NCBI GenBank assembly: GCA_964427955.1
Contig: CAYRWY010000086.1
Span: 1-16,637, forward strand
Source: JACRBK01 sp964427955
GTDB taxonomy: Bacteria > Chloroflexota > Anaerolineae > Aggregatilineales > Aggregatilineaceae
DNA: 16,637 nt
Direction of reading: 5' to 3'
The notes under the pieces were generated by a model that did no database searches, was not told the origin of the DNA, and worked only from the letters and a program-made list of their open reading frames with translations. The position numbers and the translations under genes were made by a program. Shown here piece by piece: positions 7,146 to 14,495 of this stretch (the first letter of the stretch is position 1; every line of letters begins with the position of its first letter).

Positions 7146-7664
7146 ATGTTCTCTTTGAGGTTACCTGTAACCTCCTCTAAGTGGCGTCGTAGGTTGCCTG
7201 TGCTGATTGCAGTACTGGCAATGTTGTGTTTGGGCGGGACAGGCACCGTCCTGTCTTTGAGCGTGAGTGGCGGGGGCAGCTATAACGATACCATCACCAT
7301 CAGCACGACGGTCCGCGCCGACACCAAAGTCAACAACAGCAACTTCTATTTTGAAGTTCGCGCCCCGGACGGCACGGTCGTAGACACCCATTCCCACGAT
7401 CTCCCGTCGTTGGATGGCGGCGAAACGTATTCCTACAGTTGGACCTCCAACAATGGGAGCTATCCGACGCAGGGCAACTACAGCGTTTACATGTGCTGGA
7501 GCAATGGCCAGGGGCAAAGCTGCGTCAATGGGGAGTCGACCACGACCTTCTACTCGGTCCCCACGATGGGCACAGTCCTGGCGGGCGTCGCCCTGGTGCT
7601 GCTGGCGATCTGGCTGTGGTCCGTGCGGCATAAGGTGTTCGCCGCGCGAGGAGCCGCCCAATGA
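7146..7664 (+). CDS. Secreted Ig-like small protein with sortase-type C-terminal tail; candidate exosortase substrate
   Basis: The product has 172 residues. It has a basic N-terminus (R5, K12-R16) and a hydrophobic segment at about 18-37, so it looks like an exported protein. Residues 38-136 are hydrophilic, rich in S, T, N, G and Y, with two cysteines (C117, C126) and a beta-sandwich look (FYFEVRAPDGTVVD; YSYSW; NYSVYMCW). The C-terminus is tripartite: VPTMG at 138-142, a membrane segment about 141-160, then the basic cluster RHK at 161-163 and R168. This resembles PEP-CTERM, IPTL-CTERM and related sorting tails, although it has no PEP. GGAG lies 8 bases before the ATG. The stop overlaps the next gene, an exosortase-family protein, by 4 bases, so it is most likely that enzyme's own substrate (inference). 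It could instead be a simple two-segment membrane protein. Confidence 0.82.
   Translation: MFSLRLPVTSSKWRRRLPVLIAVLAMLCLGGTGTVLSLSVSGGGSYNDTITISTTVRADTKVNNSNFYFEVRAPDGTVVDTHSHDLPSLDGGETYSYSWTSNNGSYPTQGNYSVYMCWSNGQGQSCVNGESTTTFYSVPTMGTVLAGVALVLLAIWLWSVRHKVFAARGAAQ
7157..7174 (+). repeat. 18-bp dyad over the first codons of the candidate substrate gene
   Basis: GAGGTTAC, CT, GTAACCTC forms two perfect 8-base arms around a 2-base centre, covering codons 4-10 of the gene starting at 7146. As DNA it would be a good operator for a dimeric regulator. As RNA the 2-base loop is too tight, so the innermost pair or pairs would open, and the remaining stem just after the start codon could limit translation. 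Which of these applies, or whether it is chance, cannot be told. Confidence 0.4.
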
Positions 7665-8263
7665 CCTGGCCGCTCTTGCAGTTCAGCACCGGAGTCTATC
7701 TGGCAGGATTGTTGTGGACGCGCCAGCAGCAGTGGCGGCTGTTCCAGTACGTGTGGGGCGCTTTTGGCTTTGCCTTTGTGTTCATCCATCTCAGCCTGAT
7801 GCAGGGCTGGGACGTCCAGCTTTCCGCCGTGGAAGTGAAGCATGTGCAGGCGCTGATGGCTCCCTTGAGCATCCATTTGCAGTACGTCGATAAGACGACC
7901 CTGCTGATTCCGGATTCGACCGGGTGGTCCGGCCTGCGCGTGGGCGTGGAGTGCTCCACCCTGATCGAGCTGTCGGTGTTAGCCGGATTGGTGTTGTTTT
8001 ACCCGCGCCTGGCACTCAACCAACGCTGGAACTACCTGACGATCGGGTTGGCAGGGACCTATCTGCTGAACCTGCTGCGGATCATCGTGATCGTGCTGCT
8101 CATCTGGTTTTGGGGAAAACCCATCGTCCCCTTCGCGCACGCGATCATCGGACGGCTGTTGTATTTCGTCGGGGTCGTTGCCCTGTACTGGTTTTTGCTG
8201 ACACGACCGACCTTGAAGCTGGTCCACCGTTCGATTGAAGTCTCAGGCCGGGCGGTGCGCTGA
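7661..8263 (+). CDS. Short exosortase/archaeosortase-family protein (XrtG-like)
   Basis: Exosortases are membrane-embedded cysteine transpeptidases that cut C-terminal sorting tails of exported proteins and are thought to attach them to a surface carrier. This 200-residue protein has several membrane segments (about 28-46, 100-116, 124-150, 160-181). The catalytic trio is visible: C98 in GVECSTLIEL, R140 in LLNLLRII, and H160 in FAHAIIGRL. The region before C98 (about 50-95) is hydrophilic and likely extracytoplasmic. The size is smaller than EpsH-type exosortases (about 280 or more residues) and fits the short exosortase G type from Gram-positive bacteria. It sits between its probable substrate and a family 2 glycosyltransferase, the same partner enzyme type reported for XrtG. 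The ATG lies in a 4-base overlap with the previous stop. The family call is strong; the XrtG subtype rests on gene context and memory of the family. Confidence 0.88.
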   Translation: MTWPLLQFSTGVYLAGLLWTRQQQWRLFQYVWGAFGFAFVFIHLSLMQGWDVQLSAVEVKHVQALMAPLSIHLQYVDKTTLLIPDSTGWSGLRVGVECSTLIELSVLAGLVLFYPRLALNQRWNYLTIGLAGTYLLNLLRIIVIVLLIWFWGKPIVPFAHAIIGRLLYFVGVVALYWFLLTRPTLKLVHRSIEVSGRAVR

Positions 8264-9735
8264 TGAGTAACAGCGGGCTGCTCTTCATCCTGTTTTTCTG
8301 GGGAACCTGGCTGCTCATTCCGGTCGTGACGGATGGGCTGACGACGCTCTGGTATCTGATCGTCGCCGTGTGGGCGCTGTATCGTCCCCAGCCGGCCCCC
8401 CTGCCTGCCGAGCACCTGCCCAAAGTCTCGATCATCATCCCGGCCTATAACGAGCAGCTCAATATCAACTACTGTTTGATGAGTCTGAAAGCCCAAACCT
8501 ACCCGCACCACCTGATCGAGATCATCGTGATCGACGACGGGTCAAGCGACCAGACCAGCAACGTGGTGTTGGGGCATATGGGCAAAAATAACGGGAACCG
8601 CACCTACCTGCGCACCAGCAGCTTCACCATCGCCCCCCCCTACTTTGGCGGCGTATTGAATCTGGTCCGGCGCAAACGCGACGGCGTGACCCGGCACGGC
8701 AAACCGGCGGCAGTCAATGCCGGGCTGGCCCTGGCCACCGGGGAAATCGTGTTTTCCATCGACAGCGACGTGGTCCTGGGACCCACCGCCGTGGAACAGG
8801 CCGTGCGCGCCTTCATGGCGGATCCCAAACTGCTGGCCGCGACCGGACACCTGATCATCGACCCTTATCTCGTCGTCGAAACGGACGACACCGGGCGGGC
8901 GCGTGTCGATAAGCACGGGCTGCCCCTCACCAAGCCCCTGTCGGCCAGCGAAGAGATGCTCACGGCCTGCCAGTTTTTGGAATACGCGACGGCCTTTCAC
9001 CTGGGACGGCGGTCAGAAAGCCTGCTCGACAGCCTGTTCACCCTGTCCGGGGCGTGCGGCGTCTTCCGGCGTGAAGCCCTGATGACCACCGGGGGCTACC
9101 GGGGACGGACGGTCTCCGAGGATACCGACCTCACCATGACCTTGCAGCGCCTGCCGGGAAAACATATCGGCTACCTGCCCCAGGTTCAGGTCCATCTGGC
9201 CCCCACCCTGACCTGGTCCGCGCTGTATGCCCAGCGGACCCGCTGGCAGCGCGGCGCCCTGGAAGTGAGCGCCGTCCACATGATGGCGAAATATAGCCAG
9301 CACGTGAAACGGGCCTATTGGAACATCGTGCTGCCGCTGCGCCTCCAGGTCAACCATACCCTGGCCCTGCCGCGCCTGATGTGGACCTTCTTGATTTTTA
9401 TGCTGCCGTTTTTTGGCTATACTTGGGCGTTGGTAGGTCAGGCGATGGGGCTGCTGTTCGTCTTTTATTTGCTGACCAACATTCTGCGCATCTTGCTGGC
9501 CTATGTGTTCAGCACCCCGCCGGAGAAAGTCTTCATCCGCAAGTACCTGGGCTATCTCTGCTTAATGCCTCTTTACAATATGTTTCTGTTCTGGACGCAT
9601 GTCAGTGCGGACGTCCGCACCCTTACGGAAGAGGCAACATGGACCGTGCACAATCCCTGGTTGGAAAAATTAGAAACAGCCGATTTGCGACAGGCAGCGA
9701 TACACGTCGTACTGCTCTTGCGCAGCTACTTCTAA
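8263..9735 (+). CDS. Family 2 glycosyltransferase, exosortase-G-associated type
   Basis: The 490-residue membrane enzyme has two N-terminal hydrophobic segments (7-40) and a cytoplasmic catalytic domain. Motifs are VSIIIPAYNE (55-64), DDG (91-93), DSD (167-169), SED (285-287) and QRTRW (324-328), which together are the D, D, D, QxxRW set of processive inverting family 2 enzymes. C-terminal membrane segments lie at about 365-385, 392-420 and 430-452. All catalytic residues are intact. The stop of the exosortase gene and this ATG share one base (TGATG). Compared with the glycosyltransferase at the left edge, this one has a longer insert between DDG and DSD (about 100-165) with a GVTRHGKPAA stretch. 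It probably builds or extends the carrier to which the exosortase product is joined; the sugar is unknown. Confidence 0.92.
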   Translation: MSNSGLLFILFFWGTWLLIPVVTDGLTTLWYLIVAVWALYRPQPAPLPAEHLPKVSIIIPAYNEQLNINYCLMSLKAQTYPHHLIEIIVIDDGSSDQTSNVVLGHMGKNNGNRTYLRTSSFTIAPPYFGGVLNLVRRKRDGVTRHGKPAAVNAGLALATGEIVFSIDSDVVLGPTAVEQAVRAFMADPKLLAATGHLIIDPYLVVETDDTGRARVDKHGLPLTKPLSASEEMLTACQFLEYATAFHLGRRSESLLDSLFTLSGACGVFRREALMTTGGYRGRTVSEDTDLTMTLQRLPGKHIGYLPQVQVHLAPTLTWSALYAQRTRWQRGALEVSAVHMMAKYSQHVKRAYWNIVLPLRLQVNHTLALPRLMWTFLIFMLPFFGYTWALVGQAMGLLFVFYLLTNILRILLAYVFSTPPEKVFIRKYLGYLCLMPLYNMFLFWTHVSADVRTLTEEATWTVHNPWLEKLETADLRQAAIHVVLLLRSYF

Positions 9736-12605
9736 TTGCTCCTCTGCTGGCGGTATTGATGGGCACCCTGGCGGTCCTGGCCCCCGTATGGAAGCCGGGG
9801 TATCCCTGGGGCAGCGACACCTGGGGCCATCTTCAACGCGCCGCCTTTATGGGACGATTGATGCGCGAGCAGGGGGCGTTCCAGGGCTTTGCCGCCAGCG
9901 CCTGGATGCCCGATTGGTACATGGGCGATCCAGCGCTGGTCTACTATCCGCCGCTGACGATGTGGTTGCTCGGTCCGCTCACCGCCCTGTTCGGGGACGT
10001 GTTCGTCGTCTACCGCCTGCTGGTGACGGCTATTTTCCTGACACTGGGGCTAAGCATCTATTTCATCGGCATCCGCTGGGGAGGCCATCGCTGGCTGGCC
10101 GCTGCCGGGGCGCTCGTGGCGGTCACCGCGCCCTATACGGTGCGGACCGTCTTCGTCGAAGGCAACTTCCCGCGCGGCCTGGCGCTGCTGTGTTTGCCCT
10201 GGATTATCTGGTACAGCGAGCAGATCCTCGTCAAGAAGCGAGTCAACTGGACCCTGGCACGGCTGGCGATCCTGTGGGCGCTGGTGATCCTGGCCCACGT
10301 GATGCAAGCCGCCATCTTCGCGGTAGCGCTGGCCCTCTACGTGGTCTTTCGCATTTTGAGCAACGTCTACATTCCCTTGCGCCGGGGCATCCTGGTCATG
10401 GTGCCCGTGCTGCTGGGCGGAGGGTTGGCGGCGCTCTACCTGTTCCCCGCGTACAGCCACCGCGAGCTGGCGAATGTGCCGTCGCTGGCAGCGGCTAAGA
10501 TAGACATCTTCTCGATTTCGACGTCGGCGGTGCTTCCCAACCAGGCCAACATCGAGGCGATCAGCCTGGGGATCGCGAGTGTCGCCGTCGCGCTGGTGTT
10601 CACCTTCCGCACCACGAAAGAACACCACCGGGCGCTGCTGGCGACCGGCCTGGTGTGCCTGGTCCTCGCCTTTGGTCCCAGCGGAGGTATTTACCGGCTG
10701 CTGCCCCTGCACGAACAACTGCTGCCGGAACGTTTTCTCAACGTCAGTGCGCTGTGTTTTCCGCTCATCATCGCGACGACACCCCGCGGGGTCTGGAAGT
10801 GGCGCTGGGTCGTGCTGCTGGTCGCAGTGGTGTTGATCGTCGATAGCAGGCCAGCGCGACGGGCGATCTTCGTGCGTCCGATGCCGCCGGACGAACGGGC
10901 TATCGCCGGGGAACTGGCCCAGCAGTCTTCAGCGGGGCGAGTGGCCAACCTGACGTTTCCGAACCCGGATGCCTCGCAGCTCTATCTCAACAGCGAGGTA
11001 GGGAAACGCGCCAATGTGTTCGGCTGGGCGCTGGAAAACACCCCTCATGCCAACGCCGTCCGGCGGCTGCTCATCGGCCTGGAAGAAGCGCCGGAGTACC
11101 TTCAGCGCGTGCTCTCGTTGTGGAACACCGACTACCTAGTCACCCGGCTGGTGTCCGATGCGACGGTCGATCCCGCACAGCCGCTCGCCGGTTTCGATCT
11201 GGTCGCCGAGGACGACGGCCTGACACTCTGGGAGCGCGAACAACCGTCCGCGCTGGTCCAGGTCCTGCCGAGCAACCGGATGTTGATCATCGGCGATAAC
11301 CCGACCGATTGGGCCTTCACCTTCCCGTTTGCCACCGAGGGGCAATACGCCAACCCTGCCGACTACGAGCCGGACTATTTCGAGCGCTTCTCGGTGATCG
11401 GGCTGACGCGCCTGCCGGGAAATGCGGTCATCCAGCCCACCCTGACCGATTGGGTCAATCAGGGCCACACGCTGATCGTCGATCTCAGCGGCCTGGGACA
11501 AATCTACGACGAAGGGTACACCCTGTTTGGGGTGCACGCGCTCCCCATGTCTATCAGCGGTGATTGCACAGCCCACTGGCCCGCAGAACTCGGCGACCTG
11601 CCGGGGACGCTGTCGTTCTCCACGCTGGGAGGAAGCTGGGTCGGCGCGACGTATTACAGCCTGGATACTACGGTGGTCAGCCTGACGTGCGGGGAGAAAG
11701 AATACCCGCTGCTGGGATATCGGGACGTGGGGGAAGGCCGGGTGTGGTTTGTGGGCTTCAACCTGTTCTACTTCCTGAGACAAACCGCAGCGAATCCCGT
11801 CAGCGCCGAACTGGTCGATTATTTGCTGGCCGGGACGGGCGTGGACCGCGCGCTGACGCTGCCCGCCCTCACTACGGAACTGCTACGGAATGACTCCACG
11901 GCGGTGACCTTTCGCTATACCAGCCCGACCGCCGTGAGCGCCGTGGTGAGCATGACCTATTTTCCACGCTGGCAGGCACGGATCGAGGGAAAGCGCATCG
12001 CCATCCAGGATCACGAGCATCTCATGCTGCTGGAGCTGCCCGCCGGAACCCATACGGTGGAGTTGACCTACCACGCCCTGGGGACCACGGCACCCCGGTT
12101 AGGATATGTCCTCTCAGGACTCAGCCTGGTAGTCACGCTGTTCGCGGCGTACCGGCTGAGACGCCATCCCCCGCTGGCGGTCGAAGATCGGGTGGACCTG
12201 TTCCAGGACCGCCTGCCCCAGACGAATCCCCTGGACAGCACGGAATATGCCGTTTGCCCCAATTGCAGCTTCAGGCTGGCTAAAAGCGGTCCGCCGAACG
12301 AAAAGAGCTATCCGTTCGCGGCCCTCGACTGCCCGATCTGCGGCTTCTCGCTGGGCGATACCAACTTCATCCCGGGCGCCGCGCTGAGGGAGGAGACCAG
12401 GCGAACGCTGGCCACGCTGTGGCTGCGACGCTCCAGCATTTCCGACCAGCAGTTACAGGAGCAGTTCGGGCTGACCCCGGACGAACTGTTTGTGCCCGAA
12501 GGGACGATCATCGGCGAGCCGATCCCCGACACAGACACCGGCGACGCTCAGCCGCCCCTGCCTGACGACTGGACGCCGGGAGGAGCAGCCCGTCCCGAAT
12601 TATAA
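9639..12605 (+). CDS. Large polytopic membrane protein, PTPS_related/GT-C-like, with C-terminal zinc ribbon
   Basis: This is a 988-residue protein. Residues 28-405 hold about ten membrane segments. The first loop carries GYPWGSDTWGH (54-64), then MPDWYMGDP and YYPPL (103-107), the pattern of the Pfam PTPS_related membrane family, which looks like a GT-C lipid-sugar transferase; D60 is the likely catalytic acid. Residues 410-820 form a large, mostly extracytoplasmic part. It includes a stretch resembling a glutamine-amidotransferase-like fold (about 580-735; TDWVNQGHTLIVD, GRVWFVGFNLF) and a YfhO-like beta domain (755-815; YFPRWQARIEGK, LPAGTHTVELTY). A last membrane segment (822-840) leads to a tail with CPNC (873-876) and CPIC (898-901), a zinc ribbon, then an acidic end. 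The start at 9639 is supported by GGAAGAGG 4 bases upstream; it overlaps the glycosyltransferase gene by 97 bp. The substrate is unknown. Confidence 0.85.
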   Translation: MDRAQSLVGKIRNSRFATGSDTRRTALAQLLLIAPLLAVLMGTLAVLAPVWKPGYPWGSDTWGHLQRAAFMGRLMREQGAFQGFAASAWMPDWYMGDPALVYYPPLTMWLLGPLTALFGDVFVVYRLLVTAIFLTLGLSIYFIGIRWGGHRWLAAAGALVAVTAPYTVRTVFVEGNFPRGLALLCLPWIIWYSEQILVKKRVNWTLARLAILWALVILAHVMQAAIFAVALALYVVFRILSNVYIPLRRGILVMVPVLLGGGLAALYLFPAYSHRELANVPSLAAAKIDIFSISTSAVLPNQANIEAISLGIASVAVALVFTFRTTKEHHRALLATGLVCLVLAFGPSGGIYRLLPLHEQLLPERFLNVSALCFPLIIATTPRGVWKWRWVVLLVAVVLIVDSRPARRAIFVRPMPPDERAIAGELAQQSSAGRVANLTFPNPDASQLYLNSEVGKRANVFGWALENTPHANAVRRLLIGLEEAPEYLQRVLSLWNTDYLVTRLVSDATVDPAQPLAGFDLVAEDDGLTLWEREQPSALVQVLPSNRMLIIGDNPTDWAFTFPFATEGQYANPADYEPDYFERFSVIGLTRLPGNAVIQPTLTDWVNQGHTLIVDLSGLGQIYDEGYTLFGVHALPMSISGDCTAHWPAELGDLPGTLSFSTLGGSWVGATYYSLDTTVVSLTCGEKEYPLLGYRDVGEGRVWFVGFNLFYFLRQTAANPVSAELVDYLLAGTGVDRALTLPALTTELLRNDSTAVTFRYTSPTAVSAVVSMTYFPRWQARIEGKRIAIQDHEHLMLLELPAGTHTVELTYHALGTTAPRLGYVLSGLSLVVTLFAAYRLRRHPPLAVEDRVDLFQDRLPQTNPLDSTEYAVCPNCSFRLAKSGPPNEKSYPFAALDCPICGFSLGDTNFIPGAALREETRRTLATLWLRRSSISDQQLQEQFGLTPDELFVPEGTIIGEPIPDTDTGDAQPPLPDDWTPGGAARPEL

Positions 12606-12647
12606 GGGGATGCTAGCCAGCGCGTCCGATGTGGCCCTCCCCCCTGG

Positions 12648-12679
12648 CCCCTCTCCCATAGAAAACGATGGGAGAGGGG
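12648..12679. terminator. Perfect 12-bp hairpin between convergent genes; terminator or dispersed repeat
   Basis: CCCCTCTCCCAT (12648-12659) pairs exactly with ATGGGAGAGGGG (12668-12679) around an 8-base loop. It lies in the 112-bp gap between the end of the exosortase cassette and the end of the serine hydrolase gene, so it could stop transcription from both sides. There is no T-run. C-rich/G-rich hairpins of this kind are also common as dispersed intergenic repeats in high-GC genomes, so both readings are open. Confidence 0.55.
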
Positions 12680-12717
12680 TGAGATCAGGGATTACTCATG
12701 ACTGGCAATGCGTCTCG

Positions 12718-14154
12718 CTATGACCGGATTTGCCCGGCGAGCGCAAAGGCGGTCGGCCCAAACGACACGTTGACGGCGCCCTCAATCGTGAGCCGATCCC
12801 CGGCGAAATGGCAGGGGATCGTGTAGATGAAGGGGGTCTCGTAGAAGCGGAGGGTGATCGTAAAAGTCTGCTCGTCCGACCAGACGCCGCTGGCCGCCAC
12901 GCACGAGCTGGGCGGCTGCAAGCTCACCGTCCCCTCGCGCCAGGCACCGCCCCCGCATCCGAAGCGCTGCTGGCCGCGCGCCGTGCGCAGGGTGACCACG
13001 GCTTCGGGCTTCGAAAAGTCGAACGACATGGTTTTGATCTTCAGGACGTTCGGTTCCATCACGAAGATCTTTTTCGAGACGCGGGCGGCGGTGGGCGACG
13101 ACGCGGCCCCTTGCGGCGCGGCTAACGCCAGGTGATCCAACTTCTGGGTCAACTGCTGGTGCGCTGCCGCGTGGGCAGGCAGCGGCGATTTTCGGCCCAG
13201 CGCCGGGAGCACCTGCTGCCAGACGAGATTCAAGACCGCCTGCATGTCGCCGAGACCGCCCGTTATAGCGAGCACGGCGTCCTGATCCGGCATGACCACG
13301 CAGTACTGTCCGAACGCGCCGTCCCCGCGGTAAGCGTTATGGCGGCAGCGCCAGAACTGGTAGCCATAGCCCTGCTGCCAGTCGCTAGTTTCATCGCTGC
13401 CATTGCTCACCTGGCGCGAAGAAGCTTCCTTGATCCACGCTTCAGGCACCAACTGCTGGCCGTTCCACTGCCCTTTTTGGAGATACATCTGGCCGAAGCA
13501 GGCGATGTCTTCCGTGGTGATGCTCAACCCATAGCCGCCGGTATTGATCCCCTGGGGGGACACTTCCCAGGCGGGATGCTGGATGCCCAGCGGGCCGAAC
13601 AGCCGGGGCTGCAAATAATCCAGCAGCATCTGGCCGGTCAGCTTTTGGATGATCGCCGACAGCATGTAGGTCGCGCCGGTGTTGTACAGAAAAAACGTCC
13701 CCGGCTTGTGCTGCACCGGGCGCGCCAGAAAAGCCTTGATCCAGTTGCCATCGCGGCGCTTGTGCAGGTACAGGGTGGTGTCTTCGGCGTGTCCGGTTGA
13801 CATCGACAGCAGGTGCCGCACCTGCATGGCATCCAGATTCCGGCTGACGTGCGCAGGAGCATCATCCGGGAAAAAGGACAACACGCGATCCGCGACGGAC
13901 AGGCGGCCTTCCGCCACGGCCAGTCCAATGGCGGTGGAGGTAAAACTCTTGCTGAGCGAAAACAACATATGAGGGCGCGCGGGAGCATAGGGCGACCACC
14001 AGCCCTCGGCAACCACTGCACCATGATGCAGCAGCATAAACGAATGTAATTCGTTGATCTGTTGCTCTGCCGCCGCCACGAATTCGTGGATGGCAGACGA
14101 CGCGATGCCCTGCTCTTCCGGCGCGCAGCGCGGCAGACGACGCTCGATAGCCAT
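12718..14154 (-). CDS. Serine hydrolase of the beta-lactamase class C / penicillin-binding-protein-like family
   Basis: The 478-residue protein has the SxxK motif SLSK with nucleophile S66 and K69, the second motif YNT at 157-159 (YxN group), and a glycine-rich third motif near 277-283 (GDGAFGQ), where many members have HxG or KTG. These fit an acyl-serine hydrolase (esterase, peptidase or lactamase-like). No signal peptide is seen, so the enzyme is probably cytoplasmic, or leaves by an unseen route. About 130 residues after the core (350-478) form an extra beta-rich domain of unknown role. AGGAG lies 9 bases before the ATG at 14154 but only 3 bases before the in-frame ATG at 14160, so the former is preferred. 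The substrate is unknown; an antibiotic-resistance role should not be assumed. The gene converges on the exosortase cassette. Confidence 0.9.
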   Translation of the reverse strand: MAIERRLPRCAPEEQGIASSAIHEFVAAAEQQINELHSFMLLHHGAVVAEGWWSPYAPARPHMLFSLSKSFTSTAIGLAVAEGRLSVADRVLSFFPDDAPAHVSRNLDAMQVRHLLSMSTGHAEDTTLYLHKRRDGNWIKAFLARPVQHKPGTFFLYNTGATYMLSAIIQKLTGQMLLDYLQPRLFGPLGIQHPAWEVSPQGINTGGYGLSITTEDIACFGQMYLQKGQWNGQQLVPEAWIKEASSRQVSNGSDETSDWQQGYGYQFWRCRHNAYRGDGAFGQYCVVMPDQDAVLAITGGLGDMQAVLNLVWQQVLPALGRKSPLPAHAAAHQQLTQKLDHLALAAPQGAASSPTAARVSKKIFVMEPNVLKIKTMSFDFSKPEAVVTLRTARGQQRFGCGGGAWREGTVSLQPPSSCVAASGVWSDEQTFTITLRFYETPFIYTIPCHFAGDRLTIEGAVNVSFGPTAFALAGQIRS

Positions 14155-14204
14155 AAACATTCTCTCCTGGTGGGAACAAAAAACTAAGGCTACGACCGCC
14201 ATCC

Positions 14205-14233
14205 ATTATGCGCCCTGTCAGCCATTCTGGCGA
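14205..14233 (-). promoter_or_regulatory. Weak candidate promoter of the serine hydrolase gene
   Basis: On the minus strand CATAAT (14210-14205) matches the -10 consensus at five positions, and TCGCCA (14233-14228) matches the -35 consensus at four, with a 17-base spacer. The predicted start is near 14198, about 44 bases before the ATG. The -35 box overlaps the small hairpin at 14227-14242, so at most one of the two features may be functional. Confidence 0.3.
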
Positions 14234-14242
14234 GGCCGCCAG
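14227..14242 (-). terminator. Small hairpin directly after the 64-residue membrane protein gene
   Basis: CTGGCG and CGCCAG pair perfectly around a 4-base loop, right next to the stop codon (14243-14245, minus strand). There is no T-run, so it may be a weak terminator, an mRNA 3' end stabiliser, or chance. Confidence 0.3.
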
Positions 14243-14437
14243 CTAGGGTGCGGGCTTCGGGCGAATGAAACCGCGATAGACTCCCACCCCGGCGAGCACC
14301 ACTCCGACGATCAAGCCCAGGATCTGCCCGACGCCGAATCCTTCCGTGCCAATGCCCACCGCATCGACCAGGAGTGAGGCCAGGGCCAGCACCACACCGG
14401 CCACAATCAAGCCGTAGACAATCTGCTTTTCGGACAT
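14243..14437 (-). CDS. 64-residue two-segment membrane protein (hypothetical)
   Basis: This is a small hydrophobic protein with membrane segments at about 6-27 and 36-54, a glycine-rich turn between them (VGIGTEGFGVGQ), and a short basic, proline-rich tail ending KPAP. The start at 14437 is well supported, with GGAGG 8 bases upstream. A longer in-frame open stretch to 14539 is not needed, lacks a ribosome site and includes the promoter region. The family is not recognised. It lies 88 bp upstream of the serine hydrolase gene on the same strand, so the two may be partly co-transcribed, although a candidate promoter and a hairpin separate them. Confidence 0.78.
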   Translation of the reverse strand: MSEKQIVYGLIVAGVVLALASLLVDAVGIGTEGFGVGQILGLIVGVVLAGVGVYRGFIRPKPAP

Positions 14438-14466
14438 CAACCTACCCTCCTTTAGAAAAGGGACTT

Positions 14467-14495
14467 TGTATACAGCGTAGCACATTTCCTGGCAC
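14467..14495 (-). promoter_or_regulatory. Candidate promoter of the 64-residue membrane protein
   Basis: On the minus strand GTGCCA (14495-14490) and TATACA (14472-14467) are separated by 17 bases; each matches consensus at four of six positions. The predicted start is near 14460, about 22 bases before the ATG, with GGAGG between. The -35 box overlaps that of the rightward candidate promoter at 14489-14494. Confidence 0.35.

Noticed and set aside
6964..7158. A 64-codon open frame in the AT-rich island that overlaps the start of the 7146 gene
   Set aside because: It has no ribosome site, an amino-acid make-up dictated by AT-rich DNA and no recognisable domain. It is better explained as chance in a low-GC regulatory region, although coupling to the 7146 start cannot be fully excluded.
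7557..7664. Calling the tail a standard PEP-CTERM
   Set aside because: There is no PEP or VPEP before the membrane segment; the motif is VPT, so only a general sorting-tail label is justified.
9318..9638. A 107-codon N-terminal extension of the large membrane protein
   Set aside because: The added sequence is an out-of-frame reading of the glycosyltransferase. It is low in complexity of the usual shadow type and lacks the family pattern.
12718..14154. Annotating the hydrolase as an antibiotic-resistance beta-lactamase
   Set aside because: The SxxK/YxN core is shared by esterases and peptidases. No signal peptide is seen, the third motif is not KTG, and an extra C-terminal domain is present.
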